Assembly: GCF_015529805.1 (NCBI RefSeq)
Contig: NZ_CP064654.1
Location: forward strand, 1,984,001 to 2,048,000
Direction of reading: 5' to 3'
DNA: 64,000 bases
From: Qipengyuania soli
GTDB taxonomy: Bacteria > Pseudomonadota > Alphaproteobacteria > Sphingomonadales > Sphingomonadaceae
Shown here: positions 1 through 9,706 of the stretch, in pieces
How the letters are laid out: every line of letters starts with the position of its first letter
Position numbering within the stretch: position 1 is the stretch's first letter
Notes under the pieces: generated by a model
Told to the model about the DNA's origin: nothing
What the model saw: the letters and a program-made list of their open reading frames with translations, nothing else
Databases searched by the model: none
Made by a program: the position numbers and the translations under genes

Positions 1-2
1 TG

Positions 3-779
3 TTCTACTTCTTCCAGACACAGTCCGACGTCGTGATCGTGGGTCGCGCCTTCGATGCGCACACGGTTGGCCTCTACACTACCTCGCTGTTCCTCTCGCA
101 AATCTTCGTCAACAAGGTGGTCCCACCGCTAAACGAAGTCGCCTTCTCTGCCTTCGCCCGCATCCAGCAGGACAGCGACGCCCTGGCAGGTGGGTTCCTG
201 ACCTCGGTGCGCGCAATCATGCTGGTCTCGATCCCCTTCTGCCTAGGACTTGCGTCGACGGCAGAGCCGCTCGTCCATGTGCTGCTGGGCGAGAAGTGGC
301 TTGGCGTGGCCCCGATCCTGCAGGTTCTCGGCTTCGCCATCCCGTGGATGACGTTACAGGTCCTCTTCGCCCCCGCGACGAATGCCGTTGGGCGACCCGG
401 AATAGCTCTGCGCAATTCGGCCATCGGCGCATTTCTGATGCCGATCGCCTTCCTGATTGGCGTAAAAGGGGGCATCCTCGGAATCGCGACCGCCTGGCTG
501 GTCGCTTATCCCATGATGACTGCGATTACTGCGGCGAGCTCGGCCAGCGCAATCGGAGTAACTCTTGGTCAGATAGCTCGCGCTGTACTGCCGACTGCGC
601 TGGCGGGCGTGGCGATGGTGCTGGCGGTAACGATCTTCGACCGGAACCTCGCCATCGAAGTGCCCGTCGCCCGGCTTGCTTTGCTCGTCGCCATGGGAGG
701 TGCTGTATATATAGGGTGGCTCCTGCTTTTCTCGCGCGAGCGTTTGACCGAACTTGTCGCGCTGGTCCGCAGTCGTTGA
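3..779 (+). CDS. Polysaccharide/oligosaccharide flippase, C-terminal part (5' end outside window)
   Basis: This is the C-terminal 258 residues of a multi-pass inner-membrane protein; the frame is open to the first bases of the window, so the gene starts upstream. The first visible residues (F-F-Q-T-Q-S-D, then I-V-G-R-A) match the conserved helix pair of Wzx/MATE-like polysaccharide transporters, which flip undecaprenyl-linked repeat units across the membrane. About six further hydrophobic segments follow, with the usual short cytoplasmic end. An internal GTG at 33 could be mistaken for the start, but the conserved family sequence continues upstream of it. Which polysaccharide it handles cannot be told from this fragment. 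Confidence 0.8.
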   Translation, partial: FYFFQTQSDVVIVGRAFDAHTVGLYTTSLFLSQIFVNKVVPPLNEVAFSAFARIQQDSDALAGGFLTSVRAIMLVSIPFCLGLASTAEPLVHVLLGEKWLGVAPILQVLGFAIPWMTLQVLFAPATNAVGRPGIALRNSAIGAFLMPIAFLIGVKGGILGIATAWLVAYPMMTAITAASSASAIGVTLGQIARAVLPTALAGVAMVLAVTIFDRNLAIEVPVARLALLVAMGGAVYIGWLLLFSRERLTELVALVRSR

Positions 780-881
780 GCGCACGGGACGTCAGCGCCC
801 GCCGAATTGCCCGCCCATCGCCGCCGTGGTAGACTTGCCTCTTGCCGGCAATTGACCGGCAGTTTCGCAATCGAGTGTGCC

Positions 882-1820
882 ATGGTTCCGCTCAAAGCCG
901 GTCTTGTCCTTGCCTTGTTCGCCGCACTGCCGGCGGCGGCGCAGGATCATGCAGCGCCCGCTCCCATGGTCGACGAGGCGGCACTCCAGAAAGATCGATA
1001 CGAACGCATGACGGTGCCGGTCACCGTCGACGGTGCAGGTCCCTATCGCTTCCTTATCGATACAGGGGCGCAGGCCACGGTTGTCACGCACGAAATGGTC
1101 GACGACCTTGCTTTAAGGCGCAGCGGCACCGCCACGCTGGTGGCGATGGGCAGTTCGCAGGAGGTGGAGACGATCGAGCTCGACGACCTGGAGTTCGCCA
1201 ATCGTTCGGTCAGCGGCCTGATCGCCCCGCTGCTTCATGCCAGCCATATCGGTGCCGACGGCATACTCGGGCTCGACAGTTTGCAGGACATGCGCGTGCT
1301 GATCGATTTCCGCGAACGCCGGATGCAGGTCGCTGACGCCGACAGCCTGGGCGGGAACTACGGCTACGAGATCGTCGTTCGGGCGCGGCCGAAACTTGGC
1401 CAGATGATCATCACCGACGCCCGCGTGAACGGGGTCAAGACATCGGTCATCATCGACACCGGCGCGCAGAACACGATCGCCAATCCGGCGCTGATGGCGC
1501 GACTGCGCGGTCGCAAGGGCGAGGATGTGAAGACGATCGACGTGCTGGGCACCGAACTCTCGAGCAAGTCTGTGCTGGTGCGCACCTTGCAGATATCCGA
1601 TGTCGTACTGACCGAAGTCCCGATTGCGATTACCGACAGCCCCATCTTCGCCGCGCTTGGGCTGGAGGACAAGCCGGCGCTGGTGCTGGGCGTCAACAAC
1701 CTCAGCGTCTTCAATCGCGTGGCCATCGATTTCCCGACCCGGCGCATCCTGTTCGACATTCCCAGCGATTCTGCCAATGGCCGTGCTGCGATCACCTCGA
1801 TCAGGCGGTTCGGCACCTGA
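882..1820 (+). CDS. Retropepsin-like aspartic protease family protein, exported
   Basis: The 312-residue protein begins with a Sec signal peptide (M-V-P-L-K-A-G-L-V-L-A-L-F-A ending A-A-A-Q). ATG 882 was chosen because it places this signal at the N-terminus; the frame is open further upstream. It has two retropepsin-type half domains, each with the catalytic triplet in context: L-I-D-T-G-A-Q near residue 51 and I-I-D-T-G-A-Q near residue 190. Two D-T-G motifs in one chain suggest an internally paired (pepsin-like) active site, whereas single-domain retropepsins dimerise. Members of this family are periplasmic or surface proteases of unknown substrate in Sphingomonadales. It probably stands alone between the flippase and the ABC exporter. 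Confidence 0.75.
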   Translation: MVPLKAGLVLALFAALPAAAQDHAAPAPMVDEAALQKDRYERMTVPVTVDGAGPYRFLIDTGAQATVVTHEMVDDLALRRSGTATLVAMGSSQEVETIELDDLEFANRSVSGLIAPLLHASHIGADGILGLDSLQDMRVLIDFRERRMQVADADSLGGNYGYEIVVRARPKLGQMIITDARVNGVKTSVIIDTGAQNTIANPALMARLRGRKGEDVKTIDVLGTELSSKSVLVRTLQISDVVLTEVPIAITDSPIFAALGLEDKPALVLGVNNLSVFNRVAIDFPTRRILFDIPSDSANGRAAITSIRRFGT

Positions 1821-1871
1821 ATTCATCGCTTTGCTTGCCTAGCGCGCTCGCACGCCCCAGATGGGTGCGCG

Positions 1872-3689
1872 ATGCCGCCTGAGACCGACACAGAAGAAAA
1901 GCCGATCGAGGGCGAAGGCTGGCCGGTCATCCGCCGCTTCCTGCCCTACCTTTGGCCGGAAGATAATGCCCAGCTGAAGCGCCGCATCGTCGGGGCCATG
2001 TTGCTGGTGATCGCGGCCAAGGCCACCACCCTTACCCTGCCCTATGTCTACAAGCGCGCAGTCGATGCCATGACCACGCCTGCCAACGAGGCGGCCATGG
2101 TCGCGATGGCCTTCGTCATTGCCTATGCCGGTGGCCGCTTTGCCGGAGTGCTGTTCGACAACCTCCGCAACATCGCTTTCGAGCGTGTGGGACAGGAAGC
2201 GACGCGGCAACTGGCCGAGGACACCTTCGCCCGGCTCCACCAGCTATCACTTCGCTTCCACCTTTCCCGCCGGACCGGCGAGGTGACCAAGACGATCGAG
2301 CGCGGGACGAAGAGCATCGACGTGATGCTCTATTTCCTGCTCTTCAATATCGCCCCGACCGCCATCGAACTGATTGCGGTCGGCGTGATCTTCTACCTCA
2401 ATTTCGGCTGGGAACTGGTTGCAGCCACCGGCGTGACCGTGGCCGCCTATATTTTCATCACCCGTACAATAACCGAATGGCGCAACGAACTGCGGCGCAA
2501 GATGAACGACCTCGACGGGACGGCCCTCGCCCGTTCGGTCGACAGCCTGCTCAATTACGAGACCGTGAAGTACTTCTCGGCCGAAGACCGCGAGCGTGCG
2601 CGCTATGGCGAGGCAGCGCGCGATTTCGCCGAAGCGGCGATCAAGTCCGAGAACTCGCTCGGCTTGCTCAACATCAGCCAGGCACTGATCATGAACCTGC
2701 TGATGGGCGGCGCCATGGCCTTTACTGTCTGGGGCTGGAGCAAGGGACAGCTGACGACCGGCGATCTCGTCTTCGTGAACACCTACCTCACCCAGCTCTT
2801 CCGCCCGCTCGACATGCTCGGCATGGTCTATCGTACGGTGCGCCAGGGCATGATCGACATGGGCGCGATGTTCCGCCTGATCGACACCGAAGCGGAAGTT
2901 AAGGATGTGCCCGGTGCGCCGGCGCTGGTGATCAATCGCCCGACCCTGGCCTTCGAGGATGTCGTCTTCGGTTACGAACCCGAACGTACCATCCTCCATG
3001 GCCTCAGCTTCGAAGTCCCGGCCGGCAACCACGTCGCCATCGTCGGACCCTCCGGCGCCGGCAAGAGCACGATCGGACGGTTGCTGTTCCGCTTCTATGA
3101 TCCGCGATCAGGCCGCATCCTGATCGACGGGCAGGATATCGCCAGAGTCACCCAGGCATCCTTGCGCGACAAGATCGGCATCGTTCCGCAGGACAGCGTG
3201 CTGTTCAACGACACTATCGGCTACAATATCGCCTACGGCCGCGACGGTGCCACGCGCGAAGATATCGAAATTGCCGCGAAGGCGGCGGCGATCATGCCGC
3301 TGATCGAGCGTCTTCCCGAGGGCTTTGACACCGAGGTCGGCGAACGCGGACTGAAACTCTCGGGCGGCGAGAAGCAGCGCGTTGCGATCGCCCGGACACT
3401 AGTGAAGGACCCACCGATCCTGTTGCTTGATGAGGCAACCAGCGCGCTCGACAGCCGCACCGAGCAGGAAATCCTGCGCACACTGCGGCGCGTGTCCGAG
3501 CACCGCACCACCCTGGCCATTGCGCACCGGCTGTCGACCATAGCCGATGCCGACCGTATCCTCGTGCTCGATCACGGTCGATTGGCGGAAAGCGGCAGCC
3601 ACCTCGAACTTCTGCGCCGCGATGGCCTTTATGCGGAAATGTGGGCGCGCCAGCAGGCCGAGGCTGAACAGGGCGAAGAAGCAGCATGA
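1872..3689 (+). CDS. Atm1-type ABC exporter (fused permease and ATPase)
   Basis: The 605-residue half-transporter has an N-terminal six-helix exporter domain and a C-terminal nucleotide-binding domain, so it works as a homodimer. Walker A is G-P-S-G-A-G-K-S-T, the signature is L-S-G-G-E-K-Q-R and Walker B ends L-L-L-D-E-A-T. The stretch L-N-Y-E-T-V-K-Y-F in the permease half is typical of mitochondrial Atm1 and bacterial NaAtm1/AtmA, which export glutathione conjugates and glutathione-bound heavy metals. A role in metal or xenobiotic tolerance is therefore inferred from the family. Its stop codon overlaps the start of the following AraC gene, which suggests co-transcription. Confidence 0.9.
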   Translation: MPPETDTEEKPIEGEGWPVIRRFLPYLWPEDNAQLKRRIVGAMLLVIAAKATTLTLPYVYKRAVDAMTTPANEAAMVAMAFVIAYAGGRFAGVLFDNLRNIAFERVGQEATRQLAEDTFARLHQLSLRFHLSRRTGEVTKTIERGTKSIDVMLYFLLFNIAPTAIELIAVGVIFYLNFGWELVAATGVTVAAYIFITRTITEWRNELRRKMNDLDGTALARSVDSLLNYETVKYFSAEDRERARYGEAARDFAEAAIKSENSLGLLNISQALIMNLLMGGAMAFTVWGWSKGQLTTGDLVFVNTYLTQLFRPLDMLGMVYRTVRQGMIDMGAMFRLIDTEAEVKDVPGAPALVINRPTLAFEDVVFGYEPERTILHGLSFEVPAGNHVAIVGPSGAGKSTIGRLLFRFYDPRSGRILIDGQDIARVTQASLRDKIGIVPQDSVLFNDTIGYNIAYGRDGATREDIEIAAKAAAIMPLIERLPEGFDTEVGERGLKLSGGEKQRVAIARTLVKDPPILLLDEATSALDSRTEQEILRTLRRVSEHRTTLAIAHRLSTIADADRILVLDHGRLAESGSHLELLRRDGLYAEMWARQQAEAEQGEEAA

Positions 3690-4744
3690 CCCTGTTCGCC
3701 AGCTTCGACCTGATGTTCCGGGGCGCGGCGATCGCATTGTTCATTCTGTGGACCTGGTTGCTGGTTCGCGACCAGCGCAAGGTCCTGGCAGCGCGCATTG
3801 CCGTGGTGATGAACGTCACCATCGTCGCTCATATCCTCGCCACGGTGCCCATGGCGGTCGTGCCCCAGCCGCTACGCATGATGCTCGACATCGCCTCGGT
3901 CACGGCGACCGGCTGGTTCTGGCTATTCACGCGTGCCTGGTTCGACGACGAGAAGCGCATTGGCCCCACAAGCTGGGCGGCCCTGGCAATACCGGTTGTT
4001 TGCGTCTCGATCCTTTATGCTGCCGGCTTCGACTGGACCCCGCCCGTCATGGCAGCGGCCATCGTGCTCCGATTGAGCATGATTGGCTTTGGCCTCGCCG
4101 GACTATGGGTAGCGTGGAAAGGGCGCTCGGATGACCTCGTCGAAGCGCGACGCCGCATCCGCTGGCGGCTCGTGGCCACGGTCGGTGCATTCATGCTGGT
4201 CGTGAACGTGATCGAGGTGCTGGTACAACAGGAGGTCCTTGTGCAGAGCGCGCGATCGGTCATCGAGATGTTGATCGCCCTCATTACCCTTCTCTTCTGT
4301 GCAGCGATGTTCGGGTTCGATCGGGACGATCTCTTCGGACCGCCCGCGCGTACCGCTCCTCACGCGGCAGAGTTGGATCCCGCAGAAAGAGATCTGGTCG
4401 CGAAGCTGCGCGAGCATATGGAGCGGGAAAAGGCCCACCGGCTCGACGGGCTGACCATTGCCTCGCTCGCCGCTCAACTTGGAGAACCCGAATATCGTCT
4501 GCGCCGGGCAATCAACGGAACGCTCGGTCACCGCAATTTCGCGCAGTTCCTGAACGGCTACCGCCTCGCCGAAGTGCGGGAGGCGCTGGCGGACCCCGCT
4601 CAGCGTGAAGTTCCAATCATTACGATAGCCTTGGACGCAGGGTTCGGATCGCTCGGGCCGTTCAACCGCGCTTTCCGCGAGGCGGAAGGGGTCACGCCGA
4701 GCGAATGGCGCAAGACGGCACTCGCCGATTCCGGAATCGGCTAG
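3686..4744 (+). CDS. AraC-family regulator with an N-terminal membrane domain
   Basis: The 352-residue protein has about seven hydrophobic helices in its first 215 residues and a C-terminal AraC/XylS DNA-binding domain (about 235-350) with two helix-turn-helix units. The first is around L-T-I-A-S-L-A-A-Q-L-G and the second ends with the classic F-N-R-A-F-R-E-A-E-G-V-T-P-S-E-W-R. Membrane-anchored AraC proteins are usually one-component sensors. It overlaps the ABC exporter by four bases and is followed by a fatty acid hydroxylase 82 bases on, so either may be its target. The signal it senses is unknown. Confidence 0.85.
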   Translation: MTLFASFDLMFRGAAIALFILWTWLLVRDQRKVLAARIAVVMNVTIVAHILATVPMAVVPQPLRMMLDIASVTATGWFWLFTRAWFDDEKRIGPTSWAALAIPVVCVSILYAAGFDWTPPVMAAAIVLRLSMIGFGLAGLWVAWKGRSDDLVEARRRIRWRLVATVGAFMLVVNVIEVLVQQEVLVQSARSVIEMLIALITLLFCAAMFGFDRDDLFGPPARTAPHAAELDPAERDLVAKLREHMEREKAHRLDGLTIASLAAQLGEPEYRLRRAINGTLGHRNFAQFLNGYRLAEVREALADPAQREVPIITIALDAGFGSLGPFNRAFREAEGVTPSEWRKTALADSGIG

Positions 4745-4826
4745 CCGGTTCCAGAAATCGGGAGGAAGGTTCCGGCGAACAGCACCACTGGTTGGTCATT
4801 CAATGGCCAATCGTAAAGGATACGCC

Positions 4827-5642
4827 ATGCATACCGGGATCAAGCCGCTCGATATCCTGCTGGAACGCGGCTTCCAGTTCTTTCTTTTCGACTTCAACCG
4901 CTACCTTGTCGCTGCTCTCTTGGTGAGTGCGATCGTATGGGGCATGCGTCGCACGACGCTCGCCTCGCGCCGGATCCAGCAACGCGAGGCGACATGGGGC
5001 GATCGCCGACGCGAGTTCCTGCAGTCGGTCCAGTCGGTGATGGTCTATTCGGTAGTCGGGGCATTTGTGCTGTGGGGTGTCGAAAGCGGCGTCCTTCACC
5101 GTTTCGAGCGCGCCGACAGCTGGCTGCAATATCTCGGACTGACGGCGGCGATGGTTCTTGCCCACGACACCTATTTCTATTGGGCCCACCGCACGATGCA
5201 CCATCGCAAGCTGTTCCGGGTCTTCCACCGCGCGCACCACCGCTCGATCACGCCTACGCCGTGGGCGGCCTACAGCTTCGCCATTCCCGAGGCACTCGTC
5301 ATGGCTCTATTCGTGCCGCTGTGGCTGGCAATCGTCCCGACACCGGGCAGCGTCGTGCTGACCTGGCTGCTGTTCCAGATCACCCGCAACGCAATGGGGC
5401 ATGCCGGGTTCGAGCTGCACCCACGTTGGTGGCTGTCCACGCCGCTTACGAGCTGGATCAATACGACGACCCACCACGACCTGCATCACAGCGGTGGCTT
5501 CAACACCAACTACGGCCTTTATTTCACCTGGTGGGACAAGCTCATGGGCACCGAGCACCCCAAATATGCCGAAACCTTTGCCAAGGTGACCGGCCGAAAT
5601 TGTTCAAGCGAAGCCTCCGTGTCAGAACCAGTAACGGCTTAG
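4827..5642 (+). CDS. Sterol desaturase / fatty acid hydroxylase superfamily protein
   Basis: This 271-residue integral membrane di-iron enzyme has the expected histidine clusters: H-D-T-Y-F-Y-W-A-H with H-R-T-M-H-H, then F-H-R-A-H-H, and near the C-terminus T-H-H-D-L-H-H. Four or so hydrophobic helices surround them. Such enzymes hydroxylate or desaturate lipids or carotenoids; the substrate cannot be read from the sequence. ATG 4827 is preferred over the in-frame ATG 4803 because A-A-A-G-G-A lies six bases ahead of it. Its stop overlaps the stop of the convergent ACT-domain gene. Confidence 0.85.
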   Translation: MHTGIKPLDILLERGFQFFLFDFNRYLVAALLVSAIVWGMRRTTLASRRIQQREATWGDRRREFLQSVQSVMVYSVVGAFVLWGVESGVLHRFERADSWLQYLGLTAAMVLAHDTYFYWAHRTMHHRKLFRVFHRAHHRSITPTPWAAYSFAIPEALVMALFVPLWLAIVPTPGSVVLTWLLFQITRNAMGHAGFELHPRWWLSTPLTSWINTTTHHDLHHSGGFNTNYGLYFTWWDKLMGTEHPKYAETFAKVTGRNCSSEASVSEPVTA

Positions 5643-6046
5643 GAAGGAGTTACCTGTTCCGAGAGGCGCTTGAGAACCTCCAGCGCCTCTTGCGTCCGAT
5701 CGGCTGGAACGAACGCGTGGTCGTGGTGGAAGGCGGCGACCATGTTGCAGGCGATACCTGTCTCGGCCAGTGCCATCGCGACGGCTGCGGTAAGCCCGAC
5801 GCCCTCGAGGTCCGAATGCACCATCAGGGTGATGCGGGCAAAGTCGGGACCCTCCATATCCAGTTCAGCCGCAGCCTCGGCCGATACGATTGCGGTCACG
5901 CCTTCGTCCTCCCGAAACGTCGCGATGGCCGCGCCCAGCAATTGCGGCGCGGCATCGGGCGTGACGAGGACGAACCGATAGGTGCGGGGATCGAGGCGGG
6001 GCGCCATGCCGGCGATCATCGCCGCCGTATCGCGCACCCGCTCCAT
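5639..6046 (-). CDS. ACT-domain protein
   Basis: This small 135-residue protein resembles standalone ACT-domain proteins found in alphaproteobacteria. ACT domains bind small ligands, often amino acids, and adopt a ferredoxin-like fold. The segment R-I-T-L-M-V-H-S-D-L-E-G-V-G-L-T-A-A-V matches the glycine-containing loop and helix that bind ligand in the family. The start overlaps the hslU stop (TGATG), so it is probably the last gene of the hslVU transcript. No catalytic domain is attached. Its ligand is unknown. Confidence 0.75.
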   Translation of the reverse strand: MERVRDTAAMIAGMAPRLDPRTYRFVLVTPDAAPQLLGAAIATFREDEGVTAIVSAEAAAELDMEGPDFARITLMVHSDLEGVGLTAAVAMALAETGIACNMVAAFHHDHAFVPADRTQEALEVLKRLSEQVTPS

Positions 6047-7347
6047 CAGAGAATATACTTGCTGAGGTCGGTATCGCCCGCGAGGTCGGACAGGCGCTCG
6101 CGCACGTAGGCTGCATCGACCTTCACGGTCTCGCCCTTGTGCTCCTCGGCCTCGAAGCTGATGTCCTCGAGCAGGCGCTCCATCACCGTCTGCAGGCGAC
6201 GGGCGCCGATGTTCTCGACACTCTCGTTCACCTGCGCGGCGATGCGCGCCACTTCGGCGATTGCATCCTCGGTGATGTCGAGCGTGACGTCCTCGGTCCC
6301 GATCAGTGCCTTGTACTGGTCCACCAGGTTGGCCCGGGTTTCCTTGAGGATGCGAACGAAGTCCTCCTCCGTCAGCGCGCGCAGTTCGACGCGTATCGGC
6401 AGGCGGCCCTGGAGTTCAGGCAGCATGTCCGAAGGCTTGGCGACGTGGAACGCGCCCGAGGCGATGAAGAGCACGTGGTCGGTCTTCATCGGGCCGTACT
6501 TGGTTGCCACGGTGGTTCCCTCGATCAGCGGCAGCAGGTCACGCTGGACACCCTCGCGGCTGACCGATCCGCCACGCACGTCGCTGACCGCGATCTTGTC
6601 GATCTCGTCGAGGAATACGATCCCGTTGGTCTCGGCATTCTCCAGGGCGACGCGGGCAACGTCTTCCTGGTCCATGCGCTTCTCGGCCTCTTCTTCGACC
6701 AGCCGGTCCCACGCGTCGGGCACCTTGAGCTTGCGCCGCTTCATGTTGGAGCGGCCCATCGCCTTGCCGAGCATGTCTGACAGGTCGATCATCCCGACAT
6801 TGCCGGGCATTCCGGGGATTTCCATCGCGTTCGAAGGCTGGTCCTTGATCTCGACCTCGACCTCGGTCTCGTTCATCGCGTTCTCGACGATGCGTTGGCG
6901 GAAGGCCTCGCGCGTCGCCTCGCTGGCATTCTCGCCGACGAGCGCGTTGAGCAGGCGTTCCATCGCGGCCTGACTGGCGGCTTCGCGCACGGCTTCGCGG
7001 CGGCGTTCCTTCTCCAGCCGGATAGCTTCTTCGGCGAGATCGCGGGCGATCTGCTCGACGTCGCGGCCGACGTAGCCCACTTCGGTGAACTTGGTCGCCT
7101 CGACCTTTACGAAAGGAGCTTCGGCCAGCTTGGCAAGGCGACGGCTGATCTCGGTCTTGCCGCAGCCGGTGGGGCCGATCATCAGGATGTTCTTGGGGGT
7201 CACCTCGTCGCGCAGCTCGGGACCGAGGCGCTGGCGGCGCCAGCGATTGCGCAGTGCGACGGCGACCGCGCGCTTGGCGTCCTTCTGGCCGATGATGTGC
7301 TCGTCGAGCGCGGCGACGATCGCCTTGGGGGTAAGATTGTCGATCAT
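6046..7347 (-). CDS. hslU: HslU, ATPase and unfoldase subunit of the HslUV protease
   Basis: This 433-residue AAA+ protein forms the hexameric unfoldase ring that feeds substrates into HslV. It opens with the family signature [17 protein letters not shown]. Walker A is G-P-T-G-C-G-K-T, the pore loop is G-Y-V-G-R-D and Walker B is [10 protein letters not shown]. An acidic insertion domain lies in the middle, and the extreme C-terminus (S-K-Y-I-L) is the short tail that docks into HslV. It lies 14 bases downstream of hslV and overlaps the ACT gene, giving an hslV-hslU-ACT operon. Length and motifs are complete. Confidence 0.97.
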   Translation of the reverse strand: MIDNLTPKAIVAALDEHIIGQKDAKRAVAVALRNRWRRQRLGPELRDEVTPKNILMIGPTGCGKTEISRRLAKLAEAPFVKVEATKFTEVGYVGRDVEQIARDLAEEAIRLEKERRREAVREAASQAAMERLLNALVGENASEATREAFRQRIVENAMNETEVEVEIKDQPSNAMEIPGMPGNVGMIDLSDMLGKAMGRSNMKRRKLKVPDAWDRLVEEEAEKRMDQEDVARVALENAETNGIVFLDEIDKIAVSDVRGGSVSREGVQRDLLPLIEGTTVATKYGPMKTDHVLFIASGAFHVAKPSDMLPELQGRLPIRVELRALTEEDFVRILKETRANLVDQYKALIGTEDVTLDITEDAIAEVARIAAQVNESVENIGARRLQTVMERLLEDISFEAEEHKGETVKVDAAYVRERLSDLAGDTDLSKYIL

Positions 7348-7361
7348 GGGATTCCGGAAGG

Positions 7362-7922
7362 TCAGACCGTCTCGACGGTCAGATTGTTGTTCGTGAAAAC
7401 GCAGACGTCGGCGGCAACGGCCATGGCCTTGCGCGCGATGGTCTCAGGGTCGGTTTCGTAGTCGACCAACGCCCGGGCGGCGGAGAGGGCATACATCCCG
7501 CCGCTGCCGATCGCGGCGATGCCGCCCTCGGGTTCGAGCACGTCGCCATTGCCGGTGAGGACGAGGAGGTTTTCCTTGTCCGCGACAATCATCAGCGCCT
7601 CGAGATTGCGCAGGTACTTGTCCATGCGCCAGTCCTTGGTCAGCTCGACCGCGGCACGTAGGAGCTGGCCGTTGTACTGCTCGAGCTTCTTCTCCAGCCG
7701 CTCGAACAGGGTGAAGGCGTCGGCGGTGGCCCCGGCGAACCCGGCAACGACCTTGCCGCCTTCGCCGATGCGGCGGACCTTCTTCGCATTGGGCTTCATC
7801 ACCGTGTTGCCCATCGACACCTGACCGTCACCTGCGATGACAGTGGTATCGCCGCGCTTGACGCCGATGATGGTGGTGGAATGCCACTGCACCAGGCCGT
7901 GGCTCTCGTTGTTCGATGTCAT
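7362..7922 (-). CDS. hslV: HslV, peptidase subunit of the HslUV protease
   Basis: This 186-residue N-terminal nucleophile peptidase is related to proteasome beta subunits. The start at 7922 gives a 15-residue propeptide ending W-H-S in front of the catalytic T-T-I; alphaproteobacterial HslV proteins carry such a propeptide. The body shows V-I-A-G-D-G-Q-V, the V-M-K-x-N-A-x-K-V-R-R segment and I-G-S-G-G, all conserved in the family. It assembles as a double hexamer and degrades proteins unfolded by HslU. It is the first gene of the hslVU operon, with bamE 48 bases upstream on the same strand. Confidence 0.96.
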   Translation of the reverse strand: MTSNNESHGLVQWHSTTIIGVKRGDTTVIAGDGQVSMGNTVMKPNAKKVRRIGEGGKVVAGFAGATADAFTLFERLEKKLEQYNGQLLRAAVELTKDWRMDKYLRNLEALMIVADKENLLVLTGNGDVLEPEGGIAAIGSGGMYALSAARALVDYETDPETIARKAMAVAADVCVFTNNNLTVETV

Positions 7923-7970
7923 GCCGCGCGATATGGGGACCGCACGACAGGGGTCAAGCAAGGGGCGCGA

Positions 7971-8444
7971 TTACTGGCCCGGCTGGCCACCAGCGCCCGG
8001 AGCTCCGGGAGCGCCGACCGCACCGATATTGCCGAACAGGTCTTCGAGGAAGCCACGCTCGCGACCCAGGGTTGGCGTCTTGTCGCCGTCGGGCGAGATA
8101 TTCGCGACCTGTTCGATACCGGTGCGCTCAGCCGCGATGACATTGCCCGCACCGTCGAACTTCACGGCAAGCACCTGGTGCTGCTTGATCCGGGGACGGA
8201 CGAAGGGCTTGCGACCGGTTGTGCTCGACACATAGTACCACGTCGGTTCGCCGAACTGACTGGTGAAGGTCGGGCGCCCGAGAGTGCCGGTTACCGAAGC
8301 CTCGTTGTCGATGCCGGGCTGGATCGAAGCATAGAGAACGGGATCGACGACGTAGCCGCGGGTTTCGCGGATTGAACTGCAGCCGGTGGTCGCGACGCCG
8401 GCCAGCGCTATGGCCGCGATCCCGAGAATTTTCGTCCTGTTCAT
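7971..8444 (-). CDS. bamE: BamE-like outer membrane assembly lipoprotein (SmpA/OmlA)
   Basis: The 157-residue lipoprotein has a signal peptide ending in a lipobox with Cys at about residue 21 (A-T-T-G-C-S-S). It carries the SmpA/OmlA domain: G-Y-V-V-D, S-I-Q-P-G-I-D, then G-T-L-G-R-P-T-F and W-Y-Y-V-S. BamE supports the beta-barrel assembly complex that inserts outer membrane proteins. The start at 8444 was chosen to give a normal lipoprotein signal. The C-terminus ends in a short Gly/Ala/Pro-rich tail. It is divergent from the cytochrome chaperone gene. Confidence 0.88.
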   Translation of the reverse strand: MNRTKILGIAAIALAGVATTGCSSIRETRGYVVDPVLYASIQPGIDNEASVTGTLGRPTFTSQFGEPTWYYVSSTTGRKPFVRPRIKQHQVLAVKFDGAGNVIAAERTGIEQVANISPDGDKTPTLGRERGFLEDLFGNIGAVGAPGAPGAGGQPGQ

Positions 8445-8600
8445 GGGAACAGCAAGTCTCCGTTTTCCGGGCGCTTGGCCGCAGGCGGCCATCTCCCTAT
8501 ATGCTCGGGCCACGCCTTAGTCCGAAAGCGGATGTGCATGCAACGTGCCTGTGCCTCTCGCTTGGGGATCGCGGTTGAATTGCCGCTGAACGGAGAAACT

Positions 8601-9116
8601 ATGTCCTTCCTTTCCCGCCTGCTGAACCTCGGCCCCGACCCGCGCGAGGAGTGGCGCAAGCTGTGGCACCGCACCGTTGCCGAGGCCCGCGATCCCGACT
8701 GGTACCGCATGTGCGGCGTCGCCGATTCGGTGGAGGGGCGTTACGACATGATCACCCTCGTGCTAGCCTTGGTCATGCTGCGGCTGGAGGACGAAGGCGA
8801 CCACGGTCCCGCCACTGCCCGCCTGACCGAGCTCTTCGTCGAAGACATGGAAGGCCAGCTGCGCGAGGCGGGCATCGGCGATCCCACCGTCGGCAAGAAG
8901 ATATCCACGCTGATGGCCAGCATGAACGGCCGCATCGGCGCCTATCGCGAAGGACTGCGCGCCGATCCCAAGGTGCTGGTCGATGCGGTGCGCCGCAACG
9001 TGACCATGGCCCAGCCCGACGAGGCCGAGGCGCTGGTCCAGCGCATGGCCGCATTGCACGCCCGCCTTGCCCGCACGAGCGTGGAGCAATTGCAGGCGGG
9101 GGAGATTGCCCAATGA
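8601..9116 (+). CDS. Ubiquinol-cytochrome c chaperone family protein (CBP3-like)
   Basis: The 171-residue helical protein matches the bacterial relatives of mitochondrial CBP3/UQCC1, which assist assembly of cytochrome b in the bc1 complex. Conserved features include W-Y-R-x-C-G-V-x-D-S-x-x-G-R-Y-D near residue 34 and the later M-E-G-Q-L-R-E-x-G-I-G-D-x-x-V-G-K-K. ATG 8601 has a C-G-G-A-G-A-A site just upstream. The stop overlaps the start of the DUF177 gene (ATGA), so the two are translationally coupled. Confidence 0.88.
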   Translation: MSFLSRLLNLGPDPREEWRKLWHRTVAEARDPDWYRMCGVADSVEGRYDMITLVLALVMLRLEDEGDHGPATARLTELFVEDMEGQLREAGIGDPTVGKKISTLMASMNGRIGAYREGLRADPKVLVDAVRRNVTMAQPDEAEALVQRMAALHARLARTSVEQLQAGEIAQ

Positions 9117-9640
9117 GCGAACTCGAACTTTCGCGACTGGTGAAGCCACGGGCCCTGCCGGCCGGCGAACTGGCTATCGAGGCCAATGAGGCCGAGCGCG
9201 CCGCACTGGCCCGGCGCTTTGGCGTGACCTCGATCAAGGCACTGACCGCAACGGTAGGCTTCGATACCAAGGATGGCGCGGTGCTGGCGAACGGCAGGCT
9301 CAAGGCCACCATCGAGCAGCCCTGTGCGATCACGCGGGACAATTTCACCTATGAAGTCGAGGAGCCGCTCACCTTGCGCTTCGTGCCCTCCGGCTCGACA
9401 CCGGACTACGCACCCGACGAGGAAATAGAGCTCGACACCGAAGACCTCGACGAGATCGAATACGAAGGCGAGACCCTCGACCTTGGCGAAGCCATCGCCC
9501 AGACGCTGGCGCTGGCTATCGACCCCTATCGCGAAGGCCCCGGGGCGGACGAGGCACGCGAATCCGCCGGAATCGTCAGCGACGAGGACACACCAAGCGG
9601 CCCGCTGGCCGAGGCACTTGCGGCGCTGCGCAAGGACTAG
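9113..9640 (+). CDS. yceD: YceD family (DUF177) protein
   Basis: The 175-residue YceD/DUF177 protein belongs to a family linked to 23S rRNA accumulation and usually found next to rpmF. The typical acidic middle is present (Y-A-P-D-E-E-I-E-L-D-T-E-D-L-D-E-I-E-Y), followed by L-D-L-G-E-A-I-A-Q-T-L-A-L-A-I-D-P-Y. The usual C-terminal cysteines are absent, as in other alphaproteobacterial members. It is coupled to the preceding gene by an ATGA overlap. No rpmF or plsX follows here, unlike in many bacteria. Confidence 0.85.
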   Translation: MSELELSRLVKPRALPAGELAIEANEAERAALARRFGVTSIKALTATVGFDTKDGAVLANGRLKATIEQPCAITRDNFTYEVEEPLTLRFVPSGSTPDYAPDEEIELDTEDLDEIEYEGETLDLGEAIAQTLALAIDPYREGPGADEARESAGIVSDEDTPSGPLAEALAALRKD

Positions 9641-9706
9641 GTCTTTGTAGAAGCCCTGTCGGATGGTAGTGTGACAGTTAGCGGGTCGCCCTTGGGGGAG
9701 GGACCA